In this document: positions 32,969 to 42,230 of the stretch, in pieces
Layout: every line of letters starts with the position of its first letter
Numbering within the stretch: position 1 is the stretch's first letter
DNA from: Lachnospiraceae bacterium
GTDB taxonomy: Bacteria > Bacillota > Clostridia > Lachnospirales > Lachnospiraceae
Direction of reading: 5' to 3'
Assembly: GCA_021201095.1 (NCBI GenBank)
Contig: JAJQFO010000314.1
Span: forward strand, 1 to 64,000
Length of the DNA stretch: 64,000 bases
The notes under the pieces: generated by a model
The model's input: the letters and a program-made list of their open reading frames with translations, nothing else
What the model was told of the DNA's origin: nothing
Databases searched by the model: none
Made by a program: the position numbers and the translations under genes

Positions 32969-34405
32969 TTACTCGCCCATCTCTTCGCTCATCTTCTTCT
33001 TCATCTCTGCAATTTCCGGGAAGTATTTCTTCAGCGGGTAGAACAGCATGATAACAAGGATCACTACCGATACCAGCGCCGGAACAGCAAAACGCGCGAC
33101 ATTGATGGAAGTAGTTGCGGAAGCCGGCTGTCCAAAAACACCATATTCCGTGCTGAAACCTGCCACTGCAATGATCGCCAGCATACCTGAGTTTGTCACA
33201 GTATTGCCGCACTTCTGCGCAAAACCCTTGACGGAGGATACAATACCGTTCAGCTGCTTACCTTCCTTTAAGAGGATAAAGTCAATGGTATCATTTACCA
33301 ATACATTTACCAGAGCATTTACCATAGCGCCTACAGCTGTAGCGACAAAGGACAGAATACAGCAATACCAGAAATTCAAACGACCTGTGAAGAACAGAAT
33401 CACATAGCAGGCGATCGTCAGAATTTGTGAAACAATCAGAGCCTGATAACCGGTCTTGAACTTTCTCAGGAAAATCGGCATCAGTACCATCATGGAAATG
33501 AGTGCTCCAACGGAGATAAAGCCCATATAAATAGTGATTGTGCTGCCAACTGTAGATCCGATCGCCGCCTCATCCATGGTTTCAAAGTTCACACGGCCTC
33601 CGGCCAGAATATACTGCGCATAGTATACGGAAGAGGTAAACATGAAGCCATAGCTGACCGCCGCCAGGCACCAGCAAAGCATTACCGGCCAGATCTCTTT
33701 GTGACGGAATACATAAATCAGCTGCTTCAGGCCTGCGCTGTTCGGATCCTTCGGCATGACATAGCGCTCCTCAGAGGTCTTATACAGTCCCCAGAAGGAA
33801 ACAATTGCAAGCACCGCATAAATGCACATCAGATTGCGGTAGCTGCCAAAAATCTCAACCAGCTGTGTGGAGAAGGTGGATGCAACCGTGAACGCCAGTG
33901 CGCAGATAGCCGCGCCCTTGGATACTACGGAGTTTCTCTCTGCGTCGTCCAGCGTCATCGCCGGCAGGATTGCCATCTGCGGCATCGTATAAGCGGTAAC
34001 AATCATGCCATAGAACATATATGTAAGGCAAACATATACACACTTCGCCATCGTGCTGCCCTGGATGAATCCCGGGTTGGAGAACAGCAGGAACATATCG
34101 ACCAGCAGGAAGATCGGTGTAAAGGTAAACCAGATACGGTAACGTCCCTGCTTCGGATTGATCGAGTCGCAGATGACGCCCATGATCGGGTCATTAATCG
34201 CATCCCACAGAGAACAGATCAGCAGAATGATGGACAGCTGTGCTGCCGTAATTCCGATCTCATTCTGCACATACAGGGAAAAGTAGGTGGAAATAGTAGC
34301 TGCAATGGCCATCGCGCCGCCATTGACAGATGTTGCGTGGAACCAGGTAAATGCTGTACTCAGTCCCTTCTTTTTAGGTGCATTTGTTGGATTTTGGTCG
34401 CCCAT
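32969..34405 (-). CDS. GPH-family sugar:cation symporter
   Basis: The 478-residue membrane protein has about twelve hydrophobic segments and the GPH signatures DAINDPIMGVICD, GRYRIWF and ERNSVVSKGAAICA. GPH carriers bring in glycosides, pentosides or oligosaccharides with a cation. The start follows AAAGGGGG. Lying upstream of GH43 on the same strand, it likely feeds imported xylo- or arabino-oligosaccharides to that enzyme. An AraC-type motif with a -10 box lies upstream. Confidence 0.92.
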   Translation of the reverse strand: MGDQNPTNAPKKKGLSTAFTWFHATSVNGGAMAIAATISTYFSLYVQNEIGITAAQLSIILLICSLWDAINDPIMGVICDSINPKQGRYRIWFTFTPIFLLVDMFLLFSNPGFIQGSTMAKCVYVCLTYMFYGMIVTAYTMPQMAILPAMTLDDAERNSVVSKGAAICALAFTVASTFSTQLVEIFGSYRNLMCIYAVLAIVSFWGLYKTSEERYVMPKDPNSAGLKQLIYVFRHKEIWPVMLCWCLAAVSYGFMFTSSVYYAQYILAGGRVNFETMDEAAIGSTVGSTITIYMGFISVGALISMMVLMPIFLRKFKTGYQALIVSQILTIACYVILFFTGRLNFWYCCILSFVATAVGAMVNALVNVLVNDTIDFILLKEGKQLNGIVSSVKGFAQKCGNTVTNSGMLAIIAVAGFSTEYGVFGQPASATTSINVARFAVPALVSVVILVIMLFYPLKKYFPEIAEMKKKMSEEMGE

Positions 34406-34567
34406 TTTGAATCCCCCTTTATAAAATTAGTACATCCATTCGCGTGAGCGGCATTAAGTCCCGCGTCCATACAATTTCCTGCCCAGGCGGCGGCTGCCCC
34501 GCCAGATCCCGCCATTTGACTTTTCACCGTTTTCCACAGAGTCTTGCCGTTCACAATGACTATTCTT

Positions 34568-34628
34568 ATTGTACTGAATCTGCCCGAATCGCACCATGTT
34601 ATTTTTTACTTCAAAAACGACATTTTTT
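34568..34628 (-). promoter_or_regulatory. activator motif and -10 box upstream of the GPH symporter
   Basis: On the minus strand AAAAAATGTCGTTTTT (core TGTCG at 34618-34622) is followed after 44 bases by TACAAT (34568-34573). The -35 position is poor, as expected for an activated promoter. The remaining part of the gap shows no gene. Confidence 0.6.
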
Positions 34629-34689
34629 ATGCAGCGGCTTCCTTCGGTTACAAAATCCCGCATGTCAGTCAGCGTTTCTAAAATTTCAT

Positions 34690-34800
34690 TTCGACTACTT
34701 ATCCGGCATAACATGGCAGCTCCCTTCAGAGACTCAGATATCTCCGCATGTTTTCCGACATAATGCAACCGTTCTCTACAGGCCCAGATATTTCCGCATA
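34690..34800. repeat. duplicated 3' end of the SGNH hydrolase gene
   Basis: The last codons (ENMRKYLGL and stop) recur about 50 bases downstream as ENMRRYLSL and stop, with the intervening sequence also repeated (GTTGCATTATGTCGG and GCTGCCATGTTATGCCGG). Confidence 0.75.
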
Positions 34801-35327
34801 TTCTCCAGCACGACACGGTAGCCGTTCGCGTACATATGGACGCCCTCGACCGTATACTCTGCTTTCAGCATGCCCCGCTCATCGGTCAGCCCCTCATTGA
34901 CGTCGATGTAGGTATTCCCCATCTTTTCGGCCAGCGCCTTCACCGCCGCGTTGGCAACCGGCAGATTGCGGTTGTTGCGGTTGACAAACAGCCCCGCCCC
35001 CCAGCCTTCGGGCACCTTGTCTGTCTCATTGACCGGATAATAGGCCATCATATAGACCTTCGTCTGCGGCAGACGCGCTTTGATCTGTGTCAGGATCTGC
35101 TCATAATTCCCAAGCATCTTCTCCAGCTGTACCTCAAAGGGCTGGCTGTTGTTCCCCAGATCGTTGGTCCCGATGTTGATAAAAATCACGGACGGCTCCG
35201 TCCCGAAGACCTGCTCCTCCATGTGAGAGAGCATGTCGTCCGTCGTATAGCCGCCGATCCCGCGGTTATAAATCACCAGATCCGATCCCATGTTCATCAA
35301 AAGCTCCTGAATCGGGAACTGCTCCAT
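34776..35327 (-). CDS. SGNH/GDSL-type hydrolase, N-terminally shortened
   Basis: The 183-residue protein has block II Gly (NRGIGGYTTDDML), block III (INIGTNDLGNN) and the terminal His (EGVHMYANGY) of SGNH esterases. The usual N-terminal strand with the catalytic Ser (GDS or GSS before LMEQFPI) is missing: an in-frame TAG immediately precedes the ATG. A good GAGGAGGG site instead faces an ATG at 35340 in another frame. The gene may be inactivated by a small deletion. If intact it would remove acetyl groups from glycans. Upstream of the GPH symporter on the same strand. Confidence 0.75.
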   Translation of the reverse strand: MEQFPIQELLMNMGSDLVIYNRGIGGYTTDDMLSHMEEQVFGTEPSVIFINIGTNDLGNNSQPFEVQLEKMLGNYEQILTQIKARLPQTKVYMMAYYPVNETDKVPEGWGAGLFVNRNNRNLPVANAAVKALAEKMGNTYIDVNEGLTDERGMLKAEYTVEGVHMYANGYRVVLENMRKYLGL

Positions 35328-35709
35328 CTATATTTGACATTTTCCCTCCTCATTTGCCGGAAAATCGGTAGTTTACTGAGCAATTCTTCAGAATATGATT
35401 GTATAATATGTCCGTACTTGCGCAGCTTTCATTGTATAAGAAAAGCTCTGCGCTCGCAGAGCTTTTCAGATATTTTCTTTCAACGGTCTGCACCATCTAT
35501 CCGGATTGTGGTAAATATCAAACCCTTATAAAGCTCATAAGGCACTGCTTTCCGGCACAACACCTTATTTCTGCGCTTGACAGACACACTGGTTGCCTGT
35601 CGTTATAATTATAATACATTTCGCAGGAAAATATGTCAACTTCTTTTTCCACGGACAATTATTTTTGTAAAACACAGATCAACCATTCACACAATCCAAT
35701 ACTCTGATT
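35328..35709. other. gene-free gap after the GH3 gene
   Basis: Only the hairpin at 35441-35466 stands out. TTGACA near 35577 has no properly spaced -10 box and no gene on its strand. Confidence 0.5.
35441..35466 (-). terminator. terminator downstream of the GH3 gene
   Basis: A ten-pair stem AAAAGCTCTG/CAGAGCTTTT with a six-base loop; on the minus strand it is followed by CTTATA. It is about 245 bases past the stop. Confidence 0.6.
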
Positions 35710-38079
35710 CTACAAAACTATACACGCTTCCAGCACATCCTGGGAGCTGCCGCCCACATAGATGCGGAATTCTCCCGGCTCTACCACATATTCCATCTTT
35801 GCATTGTAAAAGCCCAGCTTTTCAATTGGGATTTCAAATTCAACCTGACGCTCTTCTCCCGCATCAAGATGGATTTTCCGGTAGCCCTTCAGCTCCTTCA
35901 ATGGGCGTACGCGTGATCCGACGACGTCGCGCACGTAGCACTGCACAATCTCATCTCCCGCGCGATCGCCGGTATTTTTCACGGTGACTGCCACGTGAAA
36001 GCTTCCGTTTGCCTCGATACCGGCTGCACGCAGGCTGGTATCTGCCGTCTTTCCGGTTTCTGCGGCCTCAGCGGTTTTTGTCGTTTTTTCTGCTGTAGTT
36101 TTTTCTGCTGTCAGGTTTTCATACGCAAATGTCGTATAACTCAGGCCGTAACCAAAAGGATAAACCGGCTCTAACGGTGTGTCAAGGTATTTGGAGGTAA
36201 ACTTTGATTTTCCGCCCGGCCGTCCGGTGTTGGTATGCGCGTAGTACATCGGGCACTGTCCGCTCGCGTAGGGGAAGGTGGTCGTGAGCTTGCCGGAAGG
36301 ATTCACATCTCCGAACAGCACATCCAGAATCGCCGGTCCGGCCTCCACGCCCGGATGCCATGCCTCCAGGATCGCGTCAACACTTTCAGCCAGCTGCGGG
36401 ATCGCCAGCGGGCGTCCGTTAAAAAGTACCACGACGACCGGCTTGCCCTGTGCTTTTCCCACCTCAAGCAGCATCTCCACCAGCTGAAGATCACTGTCCT
36501 TCAGGGTGATGGAAGCACGGCTGGCGGCTTCTCCGCTCTCGTCCTTGTTTTCACCGATCGCAGCGATGAGGACATCCGCAGCCGCCGCAGACTCCTCCAA
36601 TGACATCCCGGCGCAATCATCCGGATCCAGATACAGATAATCTACACCGCGCATTTTGCACGCATCGATGATACTCAGGCAGTCTTCCGGGTGCGCTCCG
36701 ATCGACCACGCGCCGGTCATCTCTCCGGCGTCTGCTGCGAGGTGGCCGAAAATACCGAGCTTTGCATCCGGAGCCAGCGGGAGAACCCGTTTATTTCCCT
36801 CTTCCTGCGCCTGTGAATCTGCGCAGACCGTCCCCTTTTCTGTGCTTTGTTCTGACATGCCAGAACAAATCTTTTCATTTTTCAGCAGCACCATGGACTT
36901 CACCGCCGCTTCCCGCGCCAGCTTCCTGGCATCTTCGGTAAGCATCGCCCCGGCTTCCCGCTCCTCGCTGGTGCGGTAGGGATGCTCAAACAGCCCCAGT
37001 TCAAATTTCACACGCAGAATGTTTGCCACCGACTCATCCAGTACCGCTTCGTCCAGCTCCCCGCTCTCAATCAGCTCCTGCACATGAGCGATATACGAAT
37101 TGGACGTCATATCCATGTCCACACCGGCCTGCAGGCACTGTCTGGCCGCGTCGCGCTGATCGGCCGCAATTCCGTGGTTTACACACTCCGCAATCGCGTT
37201 GGCGTCGCTGATCGTCATACCGTCAAAGCCCCAGTCGCTGCGCAGAACATCACGCAGCAGCCATTTATTTGCCGAGCACGGTACTCCGTTGATGTCGTTG
37301 AACGCAGGCATGACTGCACGCGCCCCGGCGTCGATACACGCCTTATAAGAAGGAAGATACTCATCCCACAGCTTCTGCGGGGACATATCGACCCGGTTGT
37401 AATCTCTTCCGGCTTCGCCCGCGCCGTAGGCCGCAAAATGCTTCACGCAGGCCGCCATCGCATCCTCTTTCGACAGATCATCTCCCTGGAAGCCGCGCAC
37501 CTTGGCTGCGCCATAGTCGCCGTTCAGCAGGACGTCCTCGCCGGCGCCCTCGCTGACGCGTCCCCAGCGGGCGTCCTTCGCCACATCCACCATCGGAGCA
37601 AAGGTCATATGCACGCCCGCGGCAGTCGCCTCCTGCGCCGCCAGACGTCCGGTCCTCTCCCAGAGCTCCGGCTCCCACGCACAGCTCTCTGCCAGCGGAA
37701 TCGGCGTCACCGTACGGAACCCATGGATTACATCATAGCCGTAGATCAGCGGAATCCCCAGCCGCGTCTCCTCCACCGCGATTTTCTGCAGACGGTTCAC
37801 CGTCGCCGCATCGCCAATCCCGTTAAAGGAGCCGATGCGCCCCGCCCGGATATCATCCTCATGAAAATCCTGCTTCGCGCCGCTCATCAGACGGTCAAAC
37901 TCCTCCTGCGAGATCCTGCCGTCAAACATCATATCCAGCAGCTCCTCAAAGCTCACCTCAAATGCGCCGACCAAAGACGGGCCGCACTGCTGCAGCTGGC
38001 CCACCTTTTCCTCCAGGGTCATTTTCGCCAGGAGATCCTGGATCTGGGTTTCATAGTTTTTGCTCATGTTTTTCTTCAT
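35710..38079 (-). CDS. bglX: family 3 glycoside hydrolase (beta-glucosidase/beta-xylosidase)
   Basis: The 789-residue enzyme has the GH3 (alpha/beta)8 domain with VKHFAAYG and the nucleophile Asp in GFDGMTISDANAIAE, then the alpha/beta sandwich (KSMVLLKNE, PVVVVLFNGRPLAIP) and the fibronectin-like end (VKNTGDRAGDEIVQCYV). It releases glucose or xylose from oligosaccharides. No signal peptide. A Thr/Lys/Ala repeat (AEKTTAEKTTKT) of 15-18 base units is inserted before the last domain, and another polar insert lies near residue 400. The start may be the ATG at 38079 or at 38067. Confidence 0.92.
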   Translation of the reverse strand: MKKNMSKNYETQIQDLLAKMTLEEKVGQLQQCGPSLVGAFEVSFEELLDMMFDGRISQEEFDRLMSGAKQDFHEDDIRAGRIGSFNGIGDAATVNRLQKIAVEETRLGIPLIYGYDVIHGFRTVTPIPLAESCAWEPELWERTGRLAAQEATAAGVHMTFAPMVDVAKDARWGRVSEGAGEDVLLNGDYGAAKVRGFQGDDLSKEDAMAACVKHFAAYGAGEAGRDYNRVDMSPQKLWDEYLPSYKACIDAGARAVMPAFNDINGVPCSANKWLLRDVLRSDWGFDGMTISDANAIAECVNHGIAADQRDAARQCLQAGVDMDMTSNSYIAHVQELIESGELDEAVLDESVANILRVKFELGLFEHPYRTSEEREAGAMLTEDARKLAREAAVKSMVLLKNEKICSGMSEQSTEKGTVCADSQAQEEGNKRVLPLAPDAKLGIFGHLAADAGEMTGAWSIGAHPEDCLSIIDACKMRGVDYLYLDPDDCAGMSLEESAAAADVLIAAIGENKDESGEAASRASITLKDSDLQLVEMLLEVGKAQGKPVVVVLFNGRPLAIPQLAESVDAILEAWHPGVEAGPAILDVLFGDVNPSGKLTTTFPYASGQCPMYYAHTNTGRPGGKSKFTSKYLDTPLEPVYPFGYGLSYTTFAYENLTAEKTTAEKTTKTAEAAETGKTADTSLRAAGIEANGSFHVAVTVKNTGDRAGDEIVQCYVRDVVGSRVRPLKELKGYRKIHLDAGEERQVEFEIPIEKLGFYNAKMEYVVEPGEFRIYVGGSSQDVLEACIVL

Positions 38080-38176
38080 CCTTTCCCAAATTCTTTATTT
38101 CCGCCAGACAGGCGAAGTCATAAGAAATGTACCAACACCTGGTGCCCCTTATGGCATAGCTTGCAATTCTATCCAT

Positions 38177-38238
38177 AGTATATAAAAATACCTCCGGCAA
38201 ACGCCAGAGGATATTTTCCCAAAAAAACGACATATTTT
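38177..38238 (-). promoter_or_regulatory. activator motif and -10 box upstream of the GH3 gene
   Basis: On the minus strand AAAATATGTCGTTTTTTT (core at 38228-38232) is followed after 45 bases by TATACT (38177-38182). No good -35 box is present. Confidence 0.6.
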
Positions 38239-38260
38239 ACTGCAAAGCATCACTCCCAGC

Positions 38261-38533
38261 CTACTTATCCTCATAATGTCCTCTGCAATGCGCAATATAA
38301 AGACGTCCATTTTCCATATGATAAACCAGGCGATCCTGATCATTGATCCGTCGGCTGAATTCTCCCTGCAGGTTACCGGAAAGGGGCTCAGGCTTTCCAA
38401 TCCCCTCCATGCAGCCATTTCGCTCAATATCTTTAATAATCTTATTTATACGAGCCAGAGTTTTCTTATCCTCCCTCTGCCAGTACAAATAATCTTCCCA
38501 CGCATCATCAGACCAAACCTTTTCACTCATCAT
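38261..38533 (-). CDS. yoeB: YoeB/Txe family mRNA interferase toxin
   Basis: The 90-residue protein matches YoeB: WSDDAWEDYLYWQ at the start, KKTLARINKIIKDI, GKPEPLSGNLQGEFSRRI and the end RLVYHMENGRLYIAHCRGHYED. The conserved Glu/Arg/His end is intact, so an active ribosome-dependent RNase is predicted. It overlaps the antitoxin by about ten bases and is co-translated. Confidence 0.94.
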   Translation of the reverse strand: MMSEKVWSDDAWEDYLYWQREDKKTLARINKIIKDIERNGCMEGIGKPEPLSGNLQGEFSRRINDQDRLVYHMENGRLYIAHCRGHYEDK

Positions 38534-38792
38534 CCACCTCTATCAGTTCATGTACATGCCCCTGCCCAGCACGTAGTTCCCTGACCGACTTTTCTACATA
38601 TGCAAGATTTTCTTCAGAATAAAACAAATCCGTATTGTATGCTATGTCAAACGGTATCCGGTTTTCCCGAAGAACAGCCTTTACAAAAATATTAATTGCC
38701 GAAGAAGTGGTTAGTCCGACATTCGAACAAAATGTGTCAAATCTGATCTTATCTTTTTCATCCACTCTTGCAGTCAAAGTTGCCTGTGCCAT
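38523..38792 (-). CDS. RelB/DinJ family antitoxin
   Basis: The 89-residue protein starts with a ribbon-helix-helix DNA-binding unit (ATLTARVDEKDKIRFDTFCSNVGLTTSSAINIFVKAVL). The C-terminal half (DLFYSEENLAYVEKSVRELRAGQGHVHELIEVDD) wraps the toxin in relatives. The ATG at 38792 lies nine bases after AAGGAG; one six bases earlier is possible. It should neutralise YoeB and repress the shared promoter. Confidence 0.93.
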   Translation of the reverse strand: MAQATLTARVDEKDKIRFDTFCSNVGLTTSSAINIFVKAVLRENRIPFDIAYNTDLFYSEENLAYVEKSVRELRAGQGHVHELIEVDDE

Positions 38793-38827
38793 AAGCATTC
38801 ACTCCTTTTTGTGTTCGAATTGTCATT

Positions 38828-38856
38828 AATATATCACTATTGTATGCTGATTGCAA
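38828..38856 (-). promoter_or_regulatory. promoter of the toxin-antitoxin operon
   Basis: On the minus strand TTGCAA and TATATT are exactly 17 bases apart. An AT-rich near-palindrome at the -10 box is a plausible site for antitoxin binding. Confidence 0.72.
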
Positions 38857-38882
38857 TATATTTTATTCAAAGAGTTCTTTTC

Positions 38883-41800
38883 TCAATACTCCCATGTTCC
38901 CGCCGTCAGCACAGCCGTCCGTCCATCGGGCAGCCGCAGCTCTGCTTCGGCGTTAAACGGCACGGTAAATGTATAAGTCACATTCCCATTCTCATCATAG
39001 CGCCAGCTGCTCTCATAAAGCCCCATCGGAGTCTCCAGTTTTCCGTCCGCAAACTGCAGCCTCTGATCCGGATGCGGCTCCAATACTGTGCGCCCAAATC
39101 CCGGCTCTGCCGGGCGAATGCCGCACACATAGCCATACATCCACGCCTCAATGCTTCCGTAGCTGTAGTGGTTCAGGCTGTTCATGCCCTCCGCACTGAT
39201 GCTGCCGTCCGGTCCCACAGAATCCCAGCGCTCCCAGATCGTCGTTGCGCCCAGGTTGACGCTGTAGAGCCAGCTTGGGAAATCTTCATTTAATAACAGA
39301 GTCACTGCCGTGTCGTTGTGGCCGGTCGCGGTGAGTGCCGGGCAAAGCATCGTCGTCCCGACAAAACCGGTGTTGAGGTGGTCGTTGTTTGCCTTCACAC
39401 GAGACTCCAGGGCATCGCCTTCCTGCTGCGTGAAGCTGCGTACGGATTGCCCGTCTGCACATGCTGGCGCGTCATCTAGTGCCGCTTTGGCTGCACATTC
39501 CTGTGCGTCCACTGTCACTGGCTCACCGCCGCATCCTTGCGCATCCTCAGGTATGAGCGCGTCTGTTAGCCCGAAACAGATCGCTATCGCCGAGCCGGTC
39601 TGGGTTTTGCACACGCAAATGCCATTTTCATCAAAATATTTCTCGCGGATCGCCTGCTTAATCGCGTCCGCCAGTTCCCGATATTCCTTTGCCTCTTCAT
39701 ATCCGAGGATCTGTGCGGACTGCGCCACGATATCTGCACAGCGGTAGTAATACGCGCTGGCGATGTAAAGCGGGTCGGTCGCTCCGAAGGGCCCCGGCTG
39801 TGGATTATCCAGCGCCAGCCAGTCCGCAAAATGGAAACCGTCCTTTACCAGATGCGGTCCCTCGATGGCTTCCTCCTTTTTTCTCTCGCAGTCCACCCAG
39901 GCCTTCATGCCCGGATAGGTCTCGGCCAGCAGGGTTTTGCTGCCATAATGCTGATAGACATTCCACGGAATAATCACTCCGGCGTCCGCCCACGGGCAGG
40001 AGCCATGCTCGGCCACCATTCCGCGTTTCAGGCGCGGCACCACGTTCGGCACGGAGCCTCCCAGGATGCTCTGCTCTGCGCGCATATCCCAGAGATATTT
40101 GCGGTAAAATGCAGGCATGTACATATTGTAGCAGGCCGTCTCCGAAAAGACCTGCGCGTCTCCGGTCCAGCCAAGGCGCTCATCACGCTGCGGACAGTCT
40201 GTCGGCACATCCAGGAAATTGTCCTTCTGTCCCCAGAGCGCGTTGGAAAAGAGCTGATTCACCTTCGCGTTCCCCGTCTCGATCTGGCCGATCTGGTCAA
40301 AATCACTGCGCAGATGCCATGCGGTGAACTGATCTGCCCTCACCTGGATTCCATTGTCTACCTCCACCTTCATATAACGGAATCCGTAAAACGTAAAGTG
40401 CGGCCTCGCCAGTGCTTTCTTTCCATTTGAAATATAAGTATATTCCGCCTTCGCGGTTCTTAAGTTTTCTCGATAAAAACATTCATTCTGCAGAATCTCA
40501 CCCGCAGAGAGCGTGATCTTCGTCCCCGCCGGGAAGTCGCAGTCGATCTCCACCCAGCCGGTAATCTCCTGCCCGAAATCCAGCACCGTCTCGCCCTTCG
40601 GCGTGCGGATCAGCTCTTTTACCGCGAAGGATTCTTTTTTGACAATCGGAAGGCCGTAACGGTCAGTTAGTGAGCCACAGGGAACGATCTCATCGTGCTG
40701 CGCATCGGTCGGGGCGGCAAGCTCAACGGAGCCTGCCTCGAATACAGCTGGCTGGTTCGAGTCTTCCTCATCATTGGGCTGAGCATCTGCTGCCTGATCC
40801 AGCGAATTTACTGCCTGGCATTCCATCGTCTGAGAATCCACCGCCTGACATTTTGCCGCCTGAGTATCCGCCGTCTGCCCTTCTATCGCAGAAGCAGACC
40901 AATACTCTCTTCTGGCGTCATAAACCTCTCCGTCATAGATATTGTTAAAGATCACCGGCGAAATCCGGCTCTCCCAGGTATCGTCCGTCCGAACCGCCAG
41001 CGTTTCGCCGTCCTGATTTTTCACATACAGCTCCGCGATCGCGTACAGGCGGTCGCCATAGATATCCGTAAATCCCCCGTCAAACCCAAGACGTCCCTTA
41101 AACCAGCCTTCACCAAGCCAGATGCAGATCTCATTTTCTCCCGGTTTCAGATAAGGAGCCACATCATAAGTCTGCGCCTGCAAATGGAAATCATAGGAAT
41201 GATAACCGGGAGCCAGATATTCATCGCCCACCTTCTGGCCATTGATCCAGCACTCATAAACGCCAAGGCCGCAGATATAAAGTTTTGCATCGCACAAGGC
41301 ATTTTCATTTTCATTTTCTGATACTTTCCATGATTCTGCTATCGAAAACTTTTTTGCGAGAATTGCCGACACCTGGTTTTCATCAACCGCAGTCAGGGCA
41401 GAAATGTCCTCCTGCTGCGCAGCGGACGACTCTTCCTCTGCAGAAGCCGCAGATTTTTCTTCCTTTTTCGGAGAAATCCACTGCCCGACCCAGGGTTCAT
41501 CCATCTTTCCAGTTTCAAAATACCCCATAGCCGACGCGGGCTCTCCATTTTCCGCCATCACCGTCACTTCCCAGAGATATCCGGTGCGCGGCTTTAATGC
41601 CAGAGAAACCTGATAATCCTTACTGTCCGCTTCCGCATCCTCGCCGCTGTCAAAAAGAAGCTCTGCCCCATCAAAAGCAGAATGTCCAAGTATTGAATGA
41701 CTGCAGGCAGATGCCTCATACGTCAGATTCTGACAGTCCGTGGCTCCAGATAGCGTCTGCCGGCAGCCGGAAGCTTCCGCGACACAAATCCGCGCCCATT

Positions 41801-41906
41801 TCTGCTGACTGGCACATTCCGTCACGATCCAGGAAAAGCTCAGCGGATCAATCGCATACCCCAGCGGATTTTTAATATGATTCACTCTCAGTTTTTCTAC
41901 TTTCAT
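38883..41906 (-). CDS. family 78 alpha-L-rhamnosidase
   Basis: The domains run as an N-terminal beta-sandwich (LRVNHIKNPLGYAIDPLSFSW), Bac_rhamnosid_N (YICGLGVYECWINGQKVGDEY), the sandwich before the barrel, the (alpha/alpha)6 barrel with DCPQRDERLGWTGDAQVF for catalysis, and the C-terminal sandwich. It removes terminal rhamnose from pectin-type or plant glycosides. At 1007 residues it is longer than most relatives because of four low-complexity inserts (residues about 40-60, 150-180, 345-400 and 800-850). The ATG at 41906 follows GGAGATTGG. No signal peptide. Confidence 0.92.
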   Translation of the reverse strand: MKVEKLRVNHIKNPLGYAIDPLSFSWIVTECASQQKWARICVAEASGCRQTLSGATDCQNLTYEASACSHSILGHSAFDGAELLFDSGEDAEADSKDYQVSLALKPRTGYLWEVTVMAENGEPASAMGYFETGKMDEPWVGQWISPKKEEKSAASAEEESSAAQQEDISALTAVDENQVSAILAKKFSIAESWKVSENENENALCDAKLYICGLGVYECWINGQKVGDEYLAPGYHSYDFHLQAQTYDVAPYLKPGENEICIWLGEGWFKGRLGFDGGFTDIYGDRLYAIAELYVKNQDGETLAVRTDDTWESRISPVIFNNIYDGEVYDARREYWSASAIEGQTADTQAAKCQAVDSQTMECQAVNSLDQAADAQPNDEEDSNQPAVFEAGSVELAAPTDAQHDEIVPCGSLTDRYGLPIVKKESFAVKELIRTPKGETVLDFGQEITGWVEIDCDFPAGTKITLSAGEILQNECFYRENLRTAKAEYTYISNGKKALARPHFTFYGFRYMKVEVDNGIQVRADQFTAWHLRSDFDQIGQIETGNAKVNQLFSNALWGQKDNFLDVPTDCPQRDERLGWTGDAQVFSETACYNMYMPAFYRKYLWDMRAEQSILGGSVPNVVPRLKRGMVAEHGSCPWADAGVIIPWNVYQHYGSKTLLAETYPGMKAWVDCERKKEEAIEGPHLVKDGFHFADWLALDNPQPGPFGATDPLYIASAYYYRCADIVAQSAQILGYEEAKEYRELADAIKQAIREKYFDENGICVCKTQTGSAIAICFGLTDALIPEDAQGCGGEPVTVDAQECAAKAALDDAPACADGQSVRSFTQQEGDALESRVKANNDHLNTGFVGTTMLCPALTATGHNDTAVTLLLNEDFPSWLYSVNLGATTIWERWDSVGPDGSISAEGMNSLNHYSYGSIEAWMYGYVCGIRPAEPGFGRTVLEPHPDQRLQFADGKLETPMGLYESSWRYDENGNVTYTFTVPFNAEAELRLPDGRTAVLTAGTWEY

Positions 41907-42047
41907 TTTATCCAATCTCCATTCTACTGTTTGATGATGCCGGATTCAGAAGCAAAAACGCAGGGAAATTCCAGCCCTTTCGTAAGCATTCCATACTGCC
42001 GGTATTTCAGGCTCCAGAATCTTCTTGTTAAATGATTTGCTGTTGTA

Positions 42048-42108
42048 ATGATAGCGAAAATACACTTTTCTTTCCACAGAATATTTTCTGAGAAACACGA
42101 CATTTTTT
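42048..42108 (-). promoter_or_regulatory. activator motif and -10 box upstream of the GH78 gene
   Basis: On the minus strand AAAAAATGTCGTGTTT (core at 42098-42102) is followed after 44 bases by TATCAT (42048-42053). The rest of this gap holds a terminator and no gene. Confidence 0.58.
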
Positions 42109-42160
42109 ATAATGGAACAGACAGCATTGTCCCCTGTCTGCCCAGCACGCAAAAAGAAGA

Positions 42161-42195
42161 AAATGCTCCAGTCATACACAACGACCGGAGCATTT
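42161..42195 (-). terminator. terminator of the first AAA-ATPase/nuclease gene
   Basis: The arms AAATGCTCC and GGAGCATTT pair, with a few more pairs inside. On the minus strand the hairpin runs into TTTTCTTCTTTTT. Confidence 0.82.
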
Positions 42196-42230
42196 CTATA
42201 ATTCTTATTTACATTTTTCCCATATGTTCT

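Noticed and set aside
35577-35620. Plus-strand promoter (TTGACA and TATAAT)
   Set aside because: Spacing is about 21 bases or more and no plus-strand gene follows.
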